A stretch of DNA of 64,000 nt from positions 21,888 through 85,887 of the forward strand of contig BGZK01002017.1 in assembly GCA_005406025.1 (NCBI GenBank), in the 5' to 3' direction. Numbering within the stretch: position 1 is the first letter of the stretch; every line of letters begins with the position of its first letter. This document shows positions 36,331-46,694 of this stretch, piece after piece. This DNA comes from Eumeta japonica. Its lineage: Eukaryota > Arthropoda > Insecta > Lepidoptera > Psychidae. Made by a program: the position numbers and the translations under genes. The notes under the pieces are model-generated. The model had not been told where the DNA came from. It was given only the letters and a program-made list of their open reading frames with translations, and did not search any database.

Positions 36331-36903
36331 GGCATTATCCATAACGCTTATACAATGTGTCCAATAAATATCGGATCAAAATGAGGGAGGAAAAAGTCCA
36401 GGTCCTGCTCTATCAGAAAAACTGAAATCACCTTAATGACAAATAACACGGTTTTTAAAATATTTACACTTTTTTGTTTGTTTTTTAAATAGTCACCTTT
36501 AGTGAGTTTTTGTTTTATATCTATTTACCCATGTTTTTAATTTTTATGTTTGATGAGGCTACTAAATAGAGGTGCTGTTACATGCAAAAGATTTTTAAAA
36601 TACATGTTTTAGTTTTTTTATAAAATACTTAATTCACAAAATTAACTCTATCCCACCTCACATTGTAAAATTTTGATTGTTCACACTGTAAAAATGTATG
36701 AAATGTAGACTGTCCATCATCTTAAAAACATGCCCATTTAGTCCAAATTTCAAACTGGTATCATTTATAAAAACAATCTTAAAAATATTAAATTTATTGT
36801 TTTATGAATATAATTAGGTGGAAATTTTATGAAAAAAACTGATCATTATTAAAGAAAAATAATTTATTTTATGGAAAATGTATCGAAATTGACTAAAACT
36901 ATT
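36331..36903. other. AT-rich noncoding between two transposase relics
   Basis: No gene. Probably holds the ends of the neighbouring mariner-like elements, but no inverted repeat pair was resolved. Confidence 0.3.
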
Positions 36904-37785
36904 TTAAAGAAGATGTTCAAAATGACCTCCACTTTGCCTAATACATTGACATCTTCTTATGAAAGACCTTTTAGTACTGCCGTGATTCTCGTGTCTCGAG
37001 TGATTTCTGTAGCGGCTGAGAAAATACGTTGCCGCAATTGTTGTACATTCTGTATTGGTTTTCATAAACTTTCTTTAAACACCCCCAATAATAAAAATCT
37101 AAAGGGTTTAAGTCTGGCGATCGAGGAGGCTACAGAATGGGGCCAAGGCCGATCCAGCGTGCTGGAAAAATATTGTTTAAGTGATCCCTTACTCGAGTAT
37201 CGTAATGTGCTGGACATCCATCATTCTGGTACCACATAGTCACTCTTTGTGCCAAATTTAAATCTTCCAGGAGAACCGGCAGATCATTTTGTAGAAAATG
37301 CAAATAGTTTGCACCATTCAGGTTTTCCGGTAATTCAAAAGGTCCTATCACCTTACCATCGTAAATACCACTCATAAATTAATTTTAAATTGGTATTGAA
37401 ATCGGTCCTCCTATGTAAATGTGGTTTTCCAATGCCCAACTATGCAGATTGTGCATATTAAAATACCCTGTCTCTTGCACGTCGATTCGTCAGACCAAAG
37501 AATTTGATTAAAAATTAGGATCTTCTCTAATTTTACTTAGCATAACGCGGCAAAATTGAATTCTTTTTGGATAATCTCGCGGAAGCAATGCTTGAACGCG
37601 ACGCACGTGGTAAGGATGGAGTCTGTATCTTTTTAAAATATTGTGTACAGTGGATTTTGGAATGCCAGTACGTCTTTGGATCGCGCGGACCGACGTTGAT
37701 GGATCGTCCTCTATTTCGTCCAATACATCGTCGTAATTTGGTGGAAGGTTCGATAAAAGATTTTCATAATCCAACACTGACCGGG
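36904..37785 (-). pseudogene. Tc1/mariner-superfamily transposase, broken
   Basis: N-terminal frame (37777-37508): helix-turn-helix VRAIQRRTGIPKSTVHNILK, then YHVRRVQALLPRDYP. Then a different frame with LWSDES (first catalytic Asp). Frame 37375-37130: VTMWYQNDGCPAHYDTRV (second Asp), then after another shift RSPDLNPLDFYYWG (third catalytic position, Asp). The C-terminus ends in GGHFEHLL with a stop at 36904-36906. The three catalytic residues are all encoded, but at least three frameshifts separate them. I recall this family from ant and beetle genomes as well as moths. Confidence 0.75.
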
Positions 37786-38367
37786 AGTGTTGTATATACG
37801 CGCTCTTTTATCCAATGTATTTTTCCAGTATTTATGTACTGTATAGTGGTTGTGTATACACGTTTCCTCTATACATGTAATCGGTTTTTTATTCACACCG
37901 TTTTAATTATTTTGTTTCTAACACTGCAAGTAGCGAGCTTGACATGCAGCTAACTCCGGTTTTCGGTAAGTCTTTTAATGTTTAAACTAAGACTTACGCG
38001 CAGGCGAGTTCCTGTGCCCTTTGGTCAAATTAATGAACGCAACATGTAGCTGTTACACATACGAATTTATTTGTTAACTAAGAATAGTTTACATGCATTG
38101 ACACATTTAATTACCGTAAAACAAATGATGAATTATAGACAAATGCACAACGCAATAGTACGCGACCTACCTCAGTATTTTTTATAATAGTATACTAACT
38201 GCTTCGGGCGTCGGTCAGCAAAGGGGGTAGATATAGAATTTTATGATAAGTGATTGACCAGCCGGGGGCCTTATTACCTAAAAGAAATCAATTTCTGATT
38301 TCGCAGGATTTTAAATTTATTTTACTAATTCCCAAGTTGATATTTCGAAATACTAATTGTCTTTCTA

Positions 38368-39703
38368 TTAACCTTTAAGTACACGCATTGTTTTGGGTAA
38401 TATTCCGTCACGCGTGGGGTCCAGAAGTATCCCCAATATAAATTTACATATATATTCAGAATTGTTCAATATTTAATAAAATTGAACAAAAGAGTCAACT
38501 TCTGACTAACTTACTATTTTTTTCTAATAAAGTATGAATCAAAAACAAGAAATTATAAGAAAAAATAACAATAAGCACTAAAGATAAAAAAATGACAATA
38601 GGTGAAATGTACTATCCTAAACTAACATAAAAATTATTCTTTGGGAAGGCATGGTAAGCAATAAGCAATTGCTGTTGAATGAGGCTTTGCAAATCGTTTT
38701 CTGGCAAGACTTGCAAGCAATAGAACTTTTTATCCTTAGATCTTGACACAATAACATCTTCGCTTCATTTTGGGGCACTAGGACCAGCTTCATCTGAACT
38801 AGACAAAGACTGCTTTTGTCGATCAACTTGCTCATTATTGCTCTTATATCTTTGGTCAAGTTAGGATTATTTTCCAGTCTTTGGCAAATATGTGGCTTTA
38901 TAAGAGACATTGCAATAGACTTTATGTAGTTTCGTCGGCTCATTTTCTGATTTTGATTAGATAAAACCAGAGAACATAACCATTAGCAATTGAAATATTC
39001 ATTATAGCACCAAAATTGCATTTGGCCATCTTCGTGTTCGTCGTGAGCATGAGTAATTTGAACATTTCAAACCCAAAGCATCTACTCCTCCTTTAGTGCT
39101 GTTATAAAATTCTATGATTTCTGGTTTTCTGGTTTCGATGATGCTGTGCTGTCGAGTACGAGATGGATGTGGTGGAGTTTTGCTCCATTTGAACCAGTTT
39201 TACCGTAAAACTGTTGCTGCTTGTATCCTCTGCGGATTCAGTATCGGAAGAATCATCGCTTTCTATTTCAGACGCTGAATTATGTTCGCTATGTATTGAT
39301 TCACAGTCACTTATATCACCTACCTCTTCCAAAATATTCTCTTGAGCCGTGTCTTCTATGCCTTCTTTCAGAGTCACTTCAAAATCGTGTATAATTTGGG
39401 CAATTTGATTTCGGTTAATCGACGACTCATTTTTCCATCTATACAACACCAATTCTGAAAAGGAAACAAATAAAATATAACCAAATTGAAAAGTTACTAC
39501 GTTAAATCACGGGTGGGTCTGCAGGTAGCCCCACGTAAGCAAATGCAACTTACCTTAGCAGAAGAGCGACAAACGTCCACTCCGCCGAAACGCCTCGCGT
39601 CGCACTGAGATTACCCGCGCGCGATCGTCACTTGTCAATTTCAAAAATACCGTTAAAAACAGTGCGGGTCTGCTTAGACCCCGCCCGTGACGTTAAAGGT
39701 TAA
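38368..39703 (-). mobile_element. Internally deleted piggyBac-like element
   Basis: Both ends read TTAACCTTTAA (inverted), so each side has the TTAA target-site duplication and a CC-starting terminus as piggyBac requires. A second shared block (CGTCACG..GGGGTC) lies just inside. Length between the duplications is 1328 bases, about half of an intact element. Confidence 0.75.
38617..39452 (-). pseudogene. piggyBac transposase, core deleted
   Basis: The N-terminal frame is acidic (SIHSEHNSASEIESDDSSDT), then one frame over gives a block matching the kW-k-p start of the piggyBac domain. After a junction near 39050-39100 the C-terminus follows: GAIMNISIANGYVLWF, MSRRNYIKSIAMSLIKPHIC, then a Cys-rich zinc-binding tail containing SSIACKSCQKTIC. 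The DDD catalytic core, which should occupy about 1.2 kb between them, is missing. Non-autonomous. Confidence 0.7.
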
Positions 39704-41469
39704 CAGTGTTGCCTCTACAATGAAATCACTAAATTATAATAATGAAATTTAATCGCATATTTGAATTCAAAAATCGTTAGGGATCGCGATTTCGCAATTA
39801 TTCGAGAATTACGCTCTCAAACCGAAGACTGGTCTATAGCGATTCTCAAGCGATTTACAATCGATTTTCCGTCATTCGTATTTCATGCAAAGTGAATAAT
39901 TATTTTTTTATATAAATCGTTAGATTAAACAAAATCTTTACACATTTATCGAGGACCTAAAAATTTACAATAATATGGTATAATTGGACTGATCTTGATG
40001 ATGGAGCTAGAAGGTAGGCACAGGAATTCCAAAATGGAATAACATATCCTAGACGTGTTTGAGCTTGTTAGAGTTGTCTTGAGATGTACTCTCACCATGA
40101 GTGATTTTCAGGGTCTGATGATGGAGACGGAAGGTAACCACTAGCACTCCATAATAGAACAACGTAGTCTAGTCTTATTTGGGCTTCATGGAATTTTTAA
40201 ATGGACTTTGACCATAATGGCTTTCAGGATCTGATGATGGAGCCAGAAGGTAAACACAGGAACTCCATTAAAAACAACGTATCCTGGCCGTGTTTGGTCT
40301 TGTAGAAATCGTCTTAAGATGTACTTTGACCATGAACGATTTTCAGGGTCTGATGATGCAGCTGGAAGGTAAGCACTAGTACTCATAACAGGACAACATA
40401 TCCGGTGTTTGCGGTTGTTGGAATTGTCTTGAATGGACTTTAACCGTGATTGGTTCTGATGATGGAACCGGAAGGTAGACGCTAGTCATAATCAACGCAA
40501 CCTAGCCATGTTTGGACTTGTTGATATTCTCGTGGATACATCTTTGACCATGATTGGCTTTCAGGGTCTGATAACGGAGCTGGAAGTTTGGAAGCTCCAT
40601 CGTCAGACCCTGAAAGTCAATCGTGGTCAAAATCCATTTCAGGCCATTCCAACAAGCCCAAATATGGTTAGGATATATTGTTCCGTTACGATATGTTAAT
40701 TCCGGTACCAACCGTCGGGCTCCATCATCAGACCCTGAAAGCCAATTATGGCCAAAGTCCACTTAAAAAAATCTATTAAGAACACATACGACTAAATTAC
40801 GTTGTTCTATTATGGAGTACTAGTGCTTACCTTCCGGCTCCATCATCAGACCCTGAAAGTCACTCATGGTGGAGAGTACATCTCAAGAGAACTCTAGCAA
40901 GATCAAATACGACTAGGATATGTTATTCCGTTATAGTGTTCCTGTGCCTACCTTCTGGCTCATTCATCAGATCAGTTCATTTATACCATATTCTTGTACA
41001 GCTATCGGTCCTCGATAAGTGCGCAAAGTTTAAATTTAATCTGACTCTTTAAAGTCACTCAAAATTGCGTATAAGAATAACATTTTTTTTTATACCTAAC
41101 AATTTCGACTCACAAATCGATTCCGGAATCGCAATCGATTTCTACTTTTACGTAATAAGGCCCCGGGTCCCATTCCCAATGCATACCGCCGCGGCGCACG
41201 TCTCAGCAAGTTAAGACAAAATTTATCTTATTGTAGTTTATGTGAGATTGTGTAGGTAATATTTATTTATTTGAATTGTTTGTATATTATAATAGAAAGC
41301 AATTATATCTATATATTTACATGAAAGTAAATAATTTTTATGCGTTAATATAATGCTATATTTATGTATGTTTATTTATATATTTTCATTTATGTAATGA
41401 TAATCATTTTTTGAGTCCGGATACGCCACACGGTCTCTATTAAAACTTGTGTTTTCTTCGAACATTTTT

Positions 41470-42280
41470 TAAAACTGCAATTCAATTTTCTGTTAAAATT
41501 TTCCCAAGTGCCTCTCTTTGTTCTGGAAAATTCATGTCTTTTTTGTAACAGTCAAATTTTTTTTTAACGTTGGCGCCACCTTTTTCACAGTATACGAACT
41601 GTTGGTCTTGGTCTTAAACATCTTGGTCTTAGTAGCATTCAATTTTAAGTTCACTGATATTTGGAGCTCTTTTAAGTTCTTCATTATACTAGTAAGAACT
41701 GTGGTGCTATCGCTTATAATGATAATGTCGTCTGCGAATGATAATGTAATGGGGAGATTAATTTCTGCATTCTAGTCTAACCTTACTTCGCTGACTAACT
41801 CTAGAGTTCTTAATACGTCGTCCAACACAATAGTAAAAAGCCGAGGTGAAAGTGGACATCCTTGTTTGGCACCTTTTCCTTTGGTGATACTTTGAGTTTT
41901 TTGTCCAAACCGTAGGATTGACGTGTGTTCTTTGAGACAAGACATGATTCTGTTGGCTGACCCTTGTTTTCAGACTATCATATAGACCACAAAAGTTTAC
42001 CGAATCGAACACTTTTTCTATGTCGAATTACATACACGGGCTTATTTGCCTTCCAGTTTTCATCCAAAATTCGTCTAACTACAAATATGTGATCGTCCGT
42101 CGATCTGTACCTCATAAAGGCCGCTTGAGTTGCCCATAGCTTCTATTTTTTCATCTAAAAGTTTTAAGAGGTAAGATGCATAAATTCTGTAGCCTGCATT
42201 GCAGATCTTTCTGTAATCATTCAAGCACTGCGGTCAAGCTTTTTTGGGGATTGGAATTTGAATTGTCTTCACCTGTTCTT
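41470..42280 (-). pseudogene. Reverse transcriptase domain of the OTU LINE
   Basis: In order: YRKICNAGYRIYASYLLKLL, then KCSIR near the motif A region with FDSVNFCGLYDSLK in one frame, KGKGAKQGCPLSPRLFTIVL (motif B), and SFADDIIIISDS (motif C, with the two Asp at 41727-41732). This is the standard finger-palm arrangement of endonuclease-RT LINEs. A TAG and frame changes interrupt it around 42030-42070. Clade (RTE, CR1 or similar) not settled. Confidence 0.75.
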
Positions 42281-42999
42281 GCGGAAAGGAGTTGCTTTCG
42301 CATGCTTTTCCCATGATTTTTGTAACATGTTCTACAAATACTTCTGGCGCATGTTGGTATAATTCAATATCCATTTGATCCAGGTCTAGTACAGTGCCTT
42401 TTTCATTTGTTTGATGATGTTGCAGATGTCGATAGACTGTGTTTTAATTGTTCTTTTTTGTCATTTTGTGAAATTATGAAATCTGGGCATTTCACTTCAT
42501 GCAGTTGATGAATCCAAGCAGATGTCGGTATAAACCGTTTTGGCTGTTTCCTTCCAGTCTCCTTCTTGAAACTTCTAAAAAATTCTTATGTCATTTTCAT
42601 TTGTTTGGATCTACGAACTCTGTGCATCTGTGAAAAGAAGTGTTGGCATTTCTCTTCGTCTTTTTTTTTCTTGTATGTCCAGTACCCAGTTCTTTCCTGG
42701 CGTTCTTGAAGTTCTGTATCGTGTCGGGATCCTTAGGAGACCTGTTCTTCTAAAATTTATCTTTCATTAATTTTTCCAGAGCGATTCTGTTGATTTTTTA
42801 AATCTTTTTTGAGCTTTGACTGTTCTCTAACCGATAGTCTTAATTTCTCAGTGAGGTGGTTCCAATCAATAGGGTTATGCTCATGCTGGCTTAGTGCAGT
42901 CAGGACTGTATCTTCGACGCTTTTTTTCATATTTTTTTGATATACTGTCTTGGTTTAGGATCTTATAGTCCCAATTCAAAAGACGGTAGGTTGATGAAT

Positions 43000-43798
43000 T
43001 GTTTTCTTTTCTAGATGCGCGCTTTCTTTTGATTGTTTGCGTTTTTATTTTAGTTCTTTTTGTAATGTCTCCGAAGATGAATTTATGATCAGAGTTAACT
43101 TCTTTTGCCCAGTATCTTTTTATGTATTCGAATTTGGCGCCATTGTAAGATTCTGTGATGGTATAGTCAATCTGTGATGACCGTTGTCCAGAGCACTAAG
43201 TTACCTTGCATGATTTGCGGGCCCATGTGCTACTGATCATCAGATTGTATTGTTCGCAAAAGTCAAGCAGCAAAGAGCCCAAGTGATTTGAAGTGGGGTG
43301 AAATAGGTTGTGGCCGACTATGAATTTGTTTGTACCTTAGTTGTCATCACGACCGATGTGTGCATTAAAGTCTCCAAGGAGCAATAATTTTGACTCCGGG
43401 CATTTGTTCCTTATTAATGAGGCGATTTGTAAGAATGATTAAACAGAGAATTTTTCAGTTGACCACTGGGATGTGCGCTGTTATAATAAGCCAATCTGTA
43501 AGGTATGAGTGTAAATTAGAATTCAGTTCCAAATTAATACATAATAAGCTATTGCTTTTCTTTTGGATTTCAATAATTCTGGATATCGCATTTTCCCTGA
43601 TGATTATGCCCACTCACCTTGTTTCTTGTGTCTTTTTTTCCCCACTTAGTATCCAGTTGTAGTGTTCAGATGAATCATTGCCATGTGATTTTTCTGTATT
43701 CCTGCTATAGTAACTTTTGATTGGTGTAATTGTTGATCAACTAATTTCTTCTTTTCCAGTGTTGCACTGCCTCTTACGTTCCGTATGCCTGCGATCAT
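43000..43798 (-). pseudogene. APE-type endonuclease domain of the OTU LINE
   Basis: Starts MIAGIRNVRGSATLEKKKL, the usual beginning of a LINE endonuclease (t-NVRtL---gkl). Then LLLGDFNAHIGRDD at about 43390-43345, with the Asp/Asn of the active site, followed by SSTWARKSCKVTCSGQ and SSQIDYTI near 43200-43150, equivalent to T---p---s-iDYI. Stops and frame changes occur between 43500 and 43720. It would nick target DNA to prime reverse transcription in a live element. Confidence 0.7.
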
Positions 43799-43984
43799 TT
43801 TGTAACAGGGTATATTTTCTTTCAGTTAGATCGGTGAACTTCTTATCGCTTTAGTGTTCATACATAGTCCCCAGTCTTCATATATTGGAAGCAGTCCTAC
43901 TTGTTGGCAAGGATGGTATCTGGCTGGGTCTGTCACTCGACTGTGAACTCTTTTAAGAATTTTGGCAAGCGTAAAGTTCTTGTG

Positions 43985-44455
43985 TCTGTAAAGTGACGAT
44001 GCTGTCATAATGATTCCCTCAAAATAACAAGTACGTGTTCCCTTGCACTGGTGGCCCGAGGGGGCAGTATGTGATTCTATTAGCATTTCCTTGAATTACA
44101 TGGACATCGACTATATAATATTCCGCAGCTGGAATTAGTATGTCTTCATCAGCCCAAAATCCATTAGTAAATTGTTTTTTAATATATGTTTCAATTTTTT
44201 CCTCCAATGTTTGATTGGGAAAGTCTTCATCCATTATATTATTTGTGAGAGCTAACCTGATTCTCTTGTCATTTAGATTTTATTTAACAAATCTGGCGAG
44301 GTCTTTTCTAACCGTTTTATGAGCAAACGTTAGCCCAAATAAATTAATTATTTGGTGTGCTGTTGCCCTTTAAAGACAGTTACCGTCTCCTTTTGGTTTT
44401 ATGATCGTGTGTTCTACCATTGTGAGCTGTGGTTTCCCACTTCATGAAATTTGAA
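43985..44455 (-). pseudogene. OTU-like cysteine protease domain
   Basis: From 44420 the minus strand reads MVEHTIIKPKGDGNCL, the OTU active-site block with catalytic Asp and Cys (GDGNC-fRa). Next come VRKDLARFVK, an acidic stretch, NGFWADEDILIPAAEYYIVD (g-w-de--l-alA---n--i-v), and finally YLLF-GNHYDSIV, with the catalytic His in NHYD. A TAA replaces one residue right after GDGNCL, another stop lies in FVK--N, and a TGA precedes GNHYD. OTU domains cleave ubiquitin-type links. Here the domain sits directly upstream of a LINE endonuclease. Confidence 0.65.
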
Positions 44456-44634
44456 ACTCTAAAATTTCTAGCAATTTAGATGTGTAATAGAATAATTATC
44501 AGGTAGCTTTGCAATTTCTTATGATAATGATAGTGACGACATAGAAGCTGTATTATTAGTCAATTAAAAGCTGTTTCAAATACCTAGTAATATCCTTACT
44601 TACTAATCACTTCGCCTTTTAATCTTTACAATAG

Positions 44635-44900
44635 ACTAGCTTTTCGCTTGCAGCTTCGCATGCGTGAATATAGAATGTCTTCATTCACCTTTCGTGTGGA
44701 AAGATCTAGATCTTGCTGTCAATTCCGATCTCGTTCCCTTTTCAATTCTGGTTCTGATGCTGTTCTTGATTTAAAGCCTATATTCTATCCCAAGCCAAGC
44801 TTTATCCATCCGCGAAAATCGTATTAAAATCCGTTTAGTAGTTTCAAAGATGTATGCGAACAGACAATCAAACAAAGGATTTTATATTTATATGTACACA
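44635..44900 (+). repeat. RTE-type 3' tail, copy 1
   Basis: Starts ACTAGCTTTTCGCTTGCAGC, contains CCGTTTAGTAGTTTCAAAGA and ends in an A/T-rich simple stretch. This matches the widespread insect RTE 3' region (ACTAGCTG..GCGGCTTCG ... CCGTTCAGTAGTTTT). Probably a 5'-truncated insertion. Confidence 0.55.
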
Positions 44901-45085
44901 CATATATATATTAGCCTATCGACAAAGTCGATGTATCCTTTGCATGTATACAAAATTTCATTTTGATCGGATGTGTAGGTCGATAATTGTAACGGAACAA
45001 CCAAAAAACCTTTGTACATTTATAAATATTAGTATAGATATATTATCATTCAATTTCACAATTATATATATATATATATATATGT

Positions 45086-45323
45086 GAAACGCATGCTTTG
45101 GGACCATTATTTAATTTGGAGTTTAACAGACAGCCGAGACAATAACGAATCCAAGCAACCTAGATTTTTTGTATATATTCTCATATTTCAAGATATATAA
45201 AAACGATCTTCAACGTAACGCATAGTTTGAAGACTTTACAATGTAACGTATACTTTAGGGACATGTCCTCAAACTAACTGTTTAGTACATATTTTCTTTA
45301 TATGTAACGCACACTTTGGGACA
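45086..45323. repeat. Cluster of four AACGCATRCTTT-type motifs
   Basis: Copies at 45086-45105, 45215-45234, 45243-45263 and 45304-45323 share (G)TAACGCATaCTTTgGGGACA. An inverted cluster of the same motif lies at 58883-59023. A (TA)n run of 20 bases precedes the first copy. Could be subterminal repeats of an unrecognised transposon. Confidence 0.6.
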
Positions 45324-46645
45324 TGCTTTTAGGGTTCTACATGACTTCAAATGGACCATATTTTTTGGATATCAAATATTGAAACATTACATTTTTAGAA
45401 TCAGGTAATGTATTTTATGAGTTTTAAATATAAATTTGACCTACCGGTAAAAAACTACATTCAAATTTTTTTAATTTTTTTTGCGATCATCAGTAATAAC
45501 ACGTAACTCGCTTTCTGATATTATACATAGGGTTCACACATAGGGTAAATAATCGAGAATAATGCTAAATAATAAAGACTATTTGGAATATAAAAAATAA
45601 AGTCATTTTTAAAAGCTAAAATCAATTAAATCACATAATTTTCGTGTTTCGTGCATTTTTATCCAACTGCTATGAAGTGAAAAGTTACGTAAATTTGCTT
45701 CGTCTATTTCTTCACTGAGACTAAGTACTTAACTGATTGTAACATACAAAGATGATAATTTGTAATGTAAGTCAGTGACCCACTAAGAAAGGGTTTTTGG
45801 AAATTCACTTTGTGTAAGGAACAAGGGGGGGGGGGCGACTGGATAGATTGGTTTTTAAATGTATAATAAATAGTATTTTATTATTTTTCGAAAATTTGTC
45901 TATATGTTGAAGGTACACGCAAACTAGCGTTTGTCTCCGACTTCGTCTGCGTATTATTACCATTGAACTGAACTACTGAAACGATCCTAAAAATTCTTTC
46001 AATAACAGAATACTATCGGCCGGTTGCACCAAAAATAAAAGTATCCATCAGGATAGTGGTACAAAGTCAGCATTTCGGGTTATGATTAAGCTATATTACG
46101 TTTAATATCTCATTAGTACAATTTAGTACCTTACACCCGAGAATTAGTATCTGCATATTTACAGAGATATCTAAGATTGAAAAGACCCTGCCAGCCCGTT
46201 GTCAGGATGGCGGGATATTTTGTTCTTATTGTTTGGAATTATATTGTGAATCACTCGGTATTTAGTACTTATACATGTATGAAATCTGCATATTTAAGTT
46301 GAACTGTTGATATCCGTCGATAGCAAGTGAGTCGCCATTATGACGGTTGTGCAATTCACGAAACTAACACGAAACACTTAAAATATTATAAATTTCAATA
46401 AACAATAATTTAGGACTTAATCAATATTATTTAAAATTTACCATCCAGGACCTACCTATTTTCAGAAATGTTTAAGATTGAGAATGTCACGCCATTCCGA
46501 CGTCTGCATGATAGCCCATTTTTTTTCTTTAATGGAATTAATTTTTTTAGTTACCAGATATTTAGCACCTATTTACTGCTTGAACATATATTAAATCCCG
46601 ATGTCCAAGTTATATATTATAGAACAATAATCGTCACTTTAAAAT
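45324..46645. other. Noncoding, with one MITE-like terminus
   Basis: GGCCGGTTGCACCAA at 46018-46032 is a terminal sequence common in lepidopteran MITEs, but its partner was not found. A run of about 12 G lies near 45824. The ORF at 46468-46767 has no domain. Confidence 0.3.
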
Positions 46646-46694
46646 GCGACGACATTATGATGCTTATGAGTCATAAGCATCATAATGTCGTCGC
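46646..46694. repeat. Perfect 49-bp palindrome
   Basis: Arms of 24 bases (GCGACGACATTATGATGC plus TTATGA and exact complement) around a single G at 46670. It directly abuts the left end of the hAT element starting at about 46695. Confidence 0.95.

Larger units (their letters stand above)
38262..41173. mobile_element. Foldback-like element with long inverted arms
   Basis: The two ends carry matching inverted termini: CCGGGGGCCTTATTAC at about 38262 and GTAATAAGGCCCCGG at about 41157-41173. Inside, arms from about 39930 and 41040 inward are imperfect complements of each other (both contain TATCGAGGACC and AATATGGTATAA). Toward the centre they break into 106-125-base tandem units: forward ones start at 39993, 40114, 40230, 40349, 40455 and 40567, inverted ones at about 40604, 40729, 40847 and 40968. 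The centre lies near 40585. A deleted piggyBac sits in the left arm. No transposase belongs to it. It resembles FB/Galileo-type foldback elements in form only. Confidence 0.6.
41470..44455 (-). mobile_element. Non-LTR retrotransposon with OTU, endonuclease and RT
   Basis: Domain order on the minus strand: OTU cysteine-protease-like (44455-43985), APE-type endonuclease (43798-43000), reverse transcriptase (42280-41470). Reading frames shift repeatedly but the order is collinear, so I treat them as one element. No clear 3' tail or target duplication was found at 41400-41470. Whether the OTU domain truly belongs to this LINE or to an older neighbour is not proven. Confidence 0.6.

Noticed and set aside
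39993..40980. CRISPR or satellite DNA
   Set aside because: Units are over 100 bases, diverged, and switch orientation in the middle, which fits a foldback element instead.
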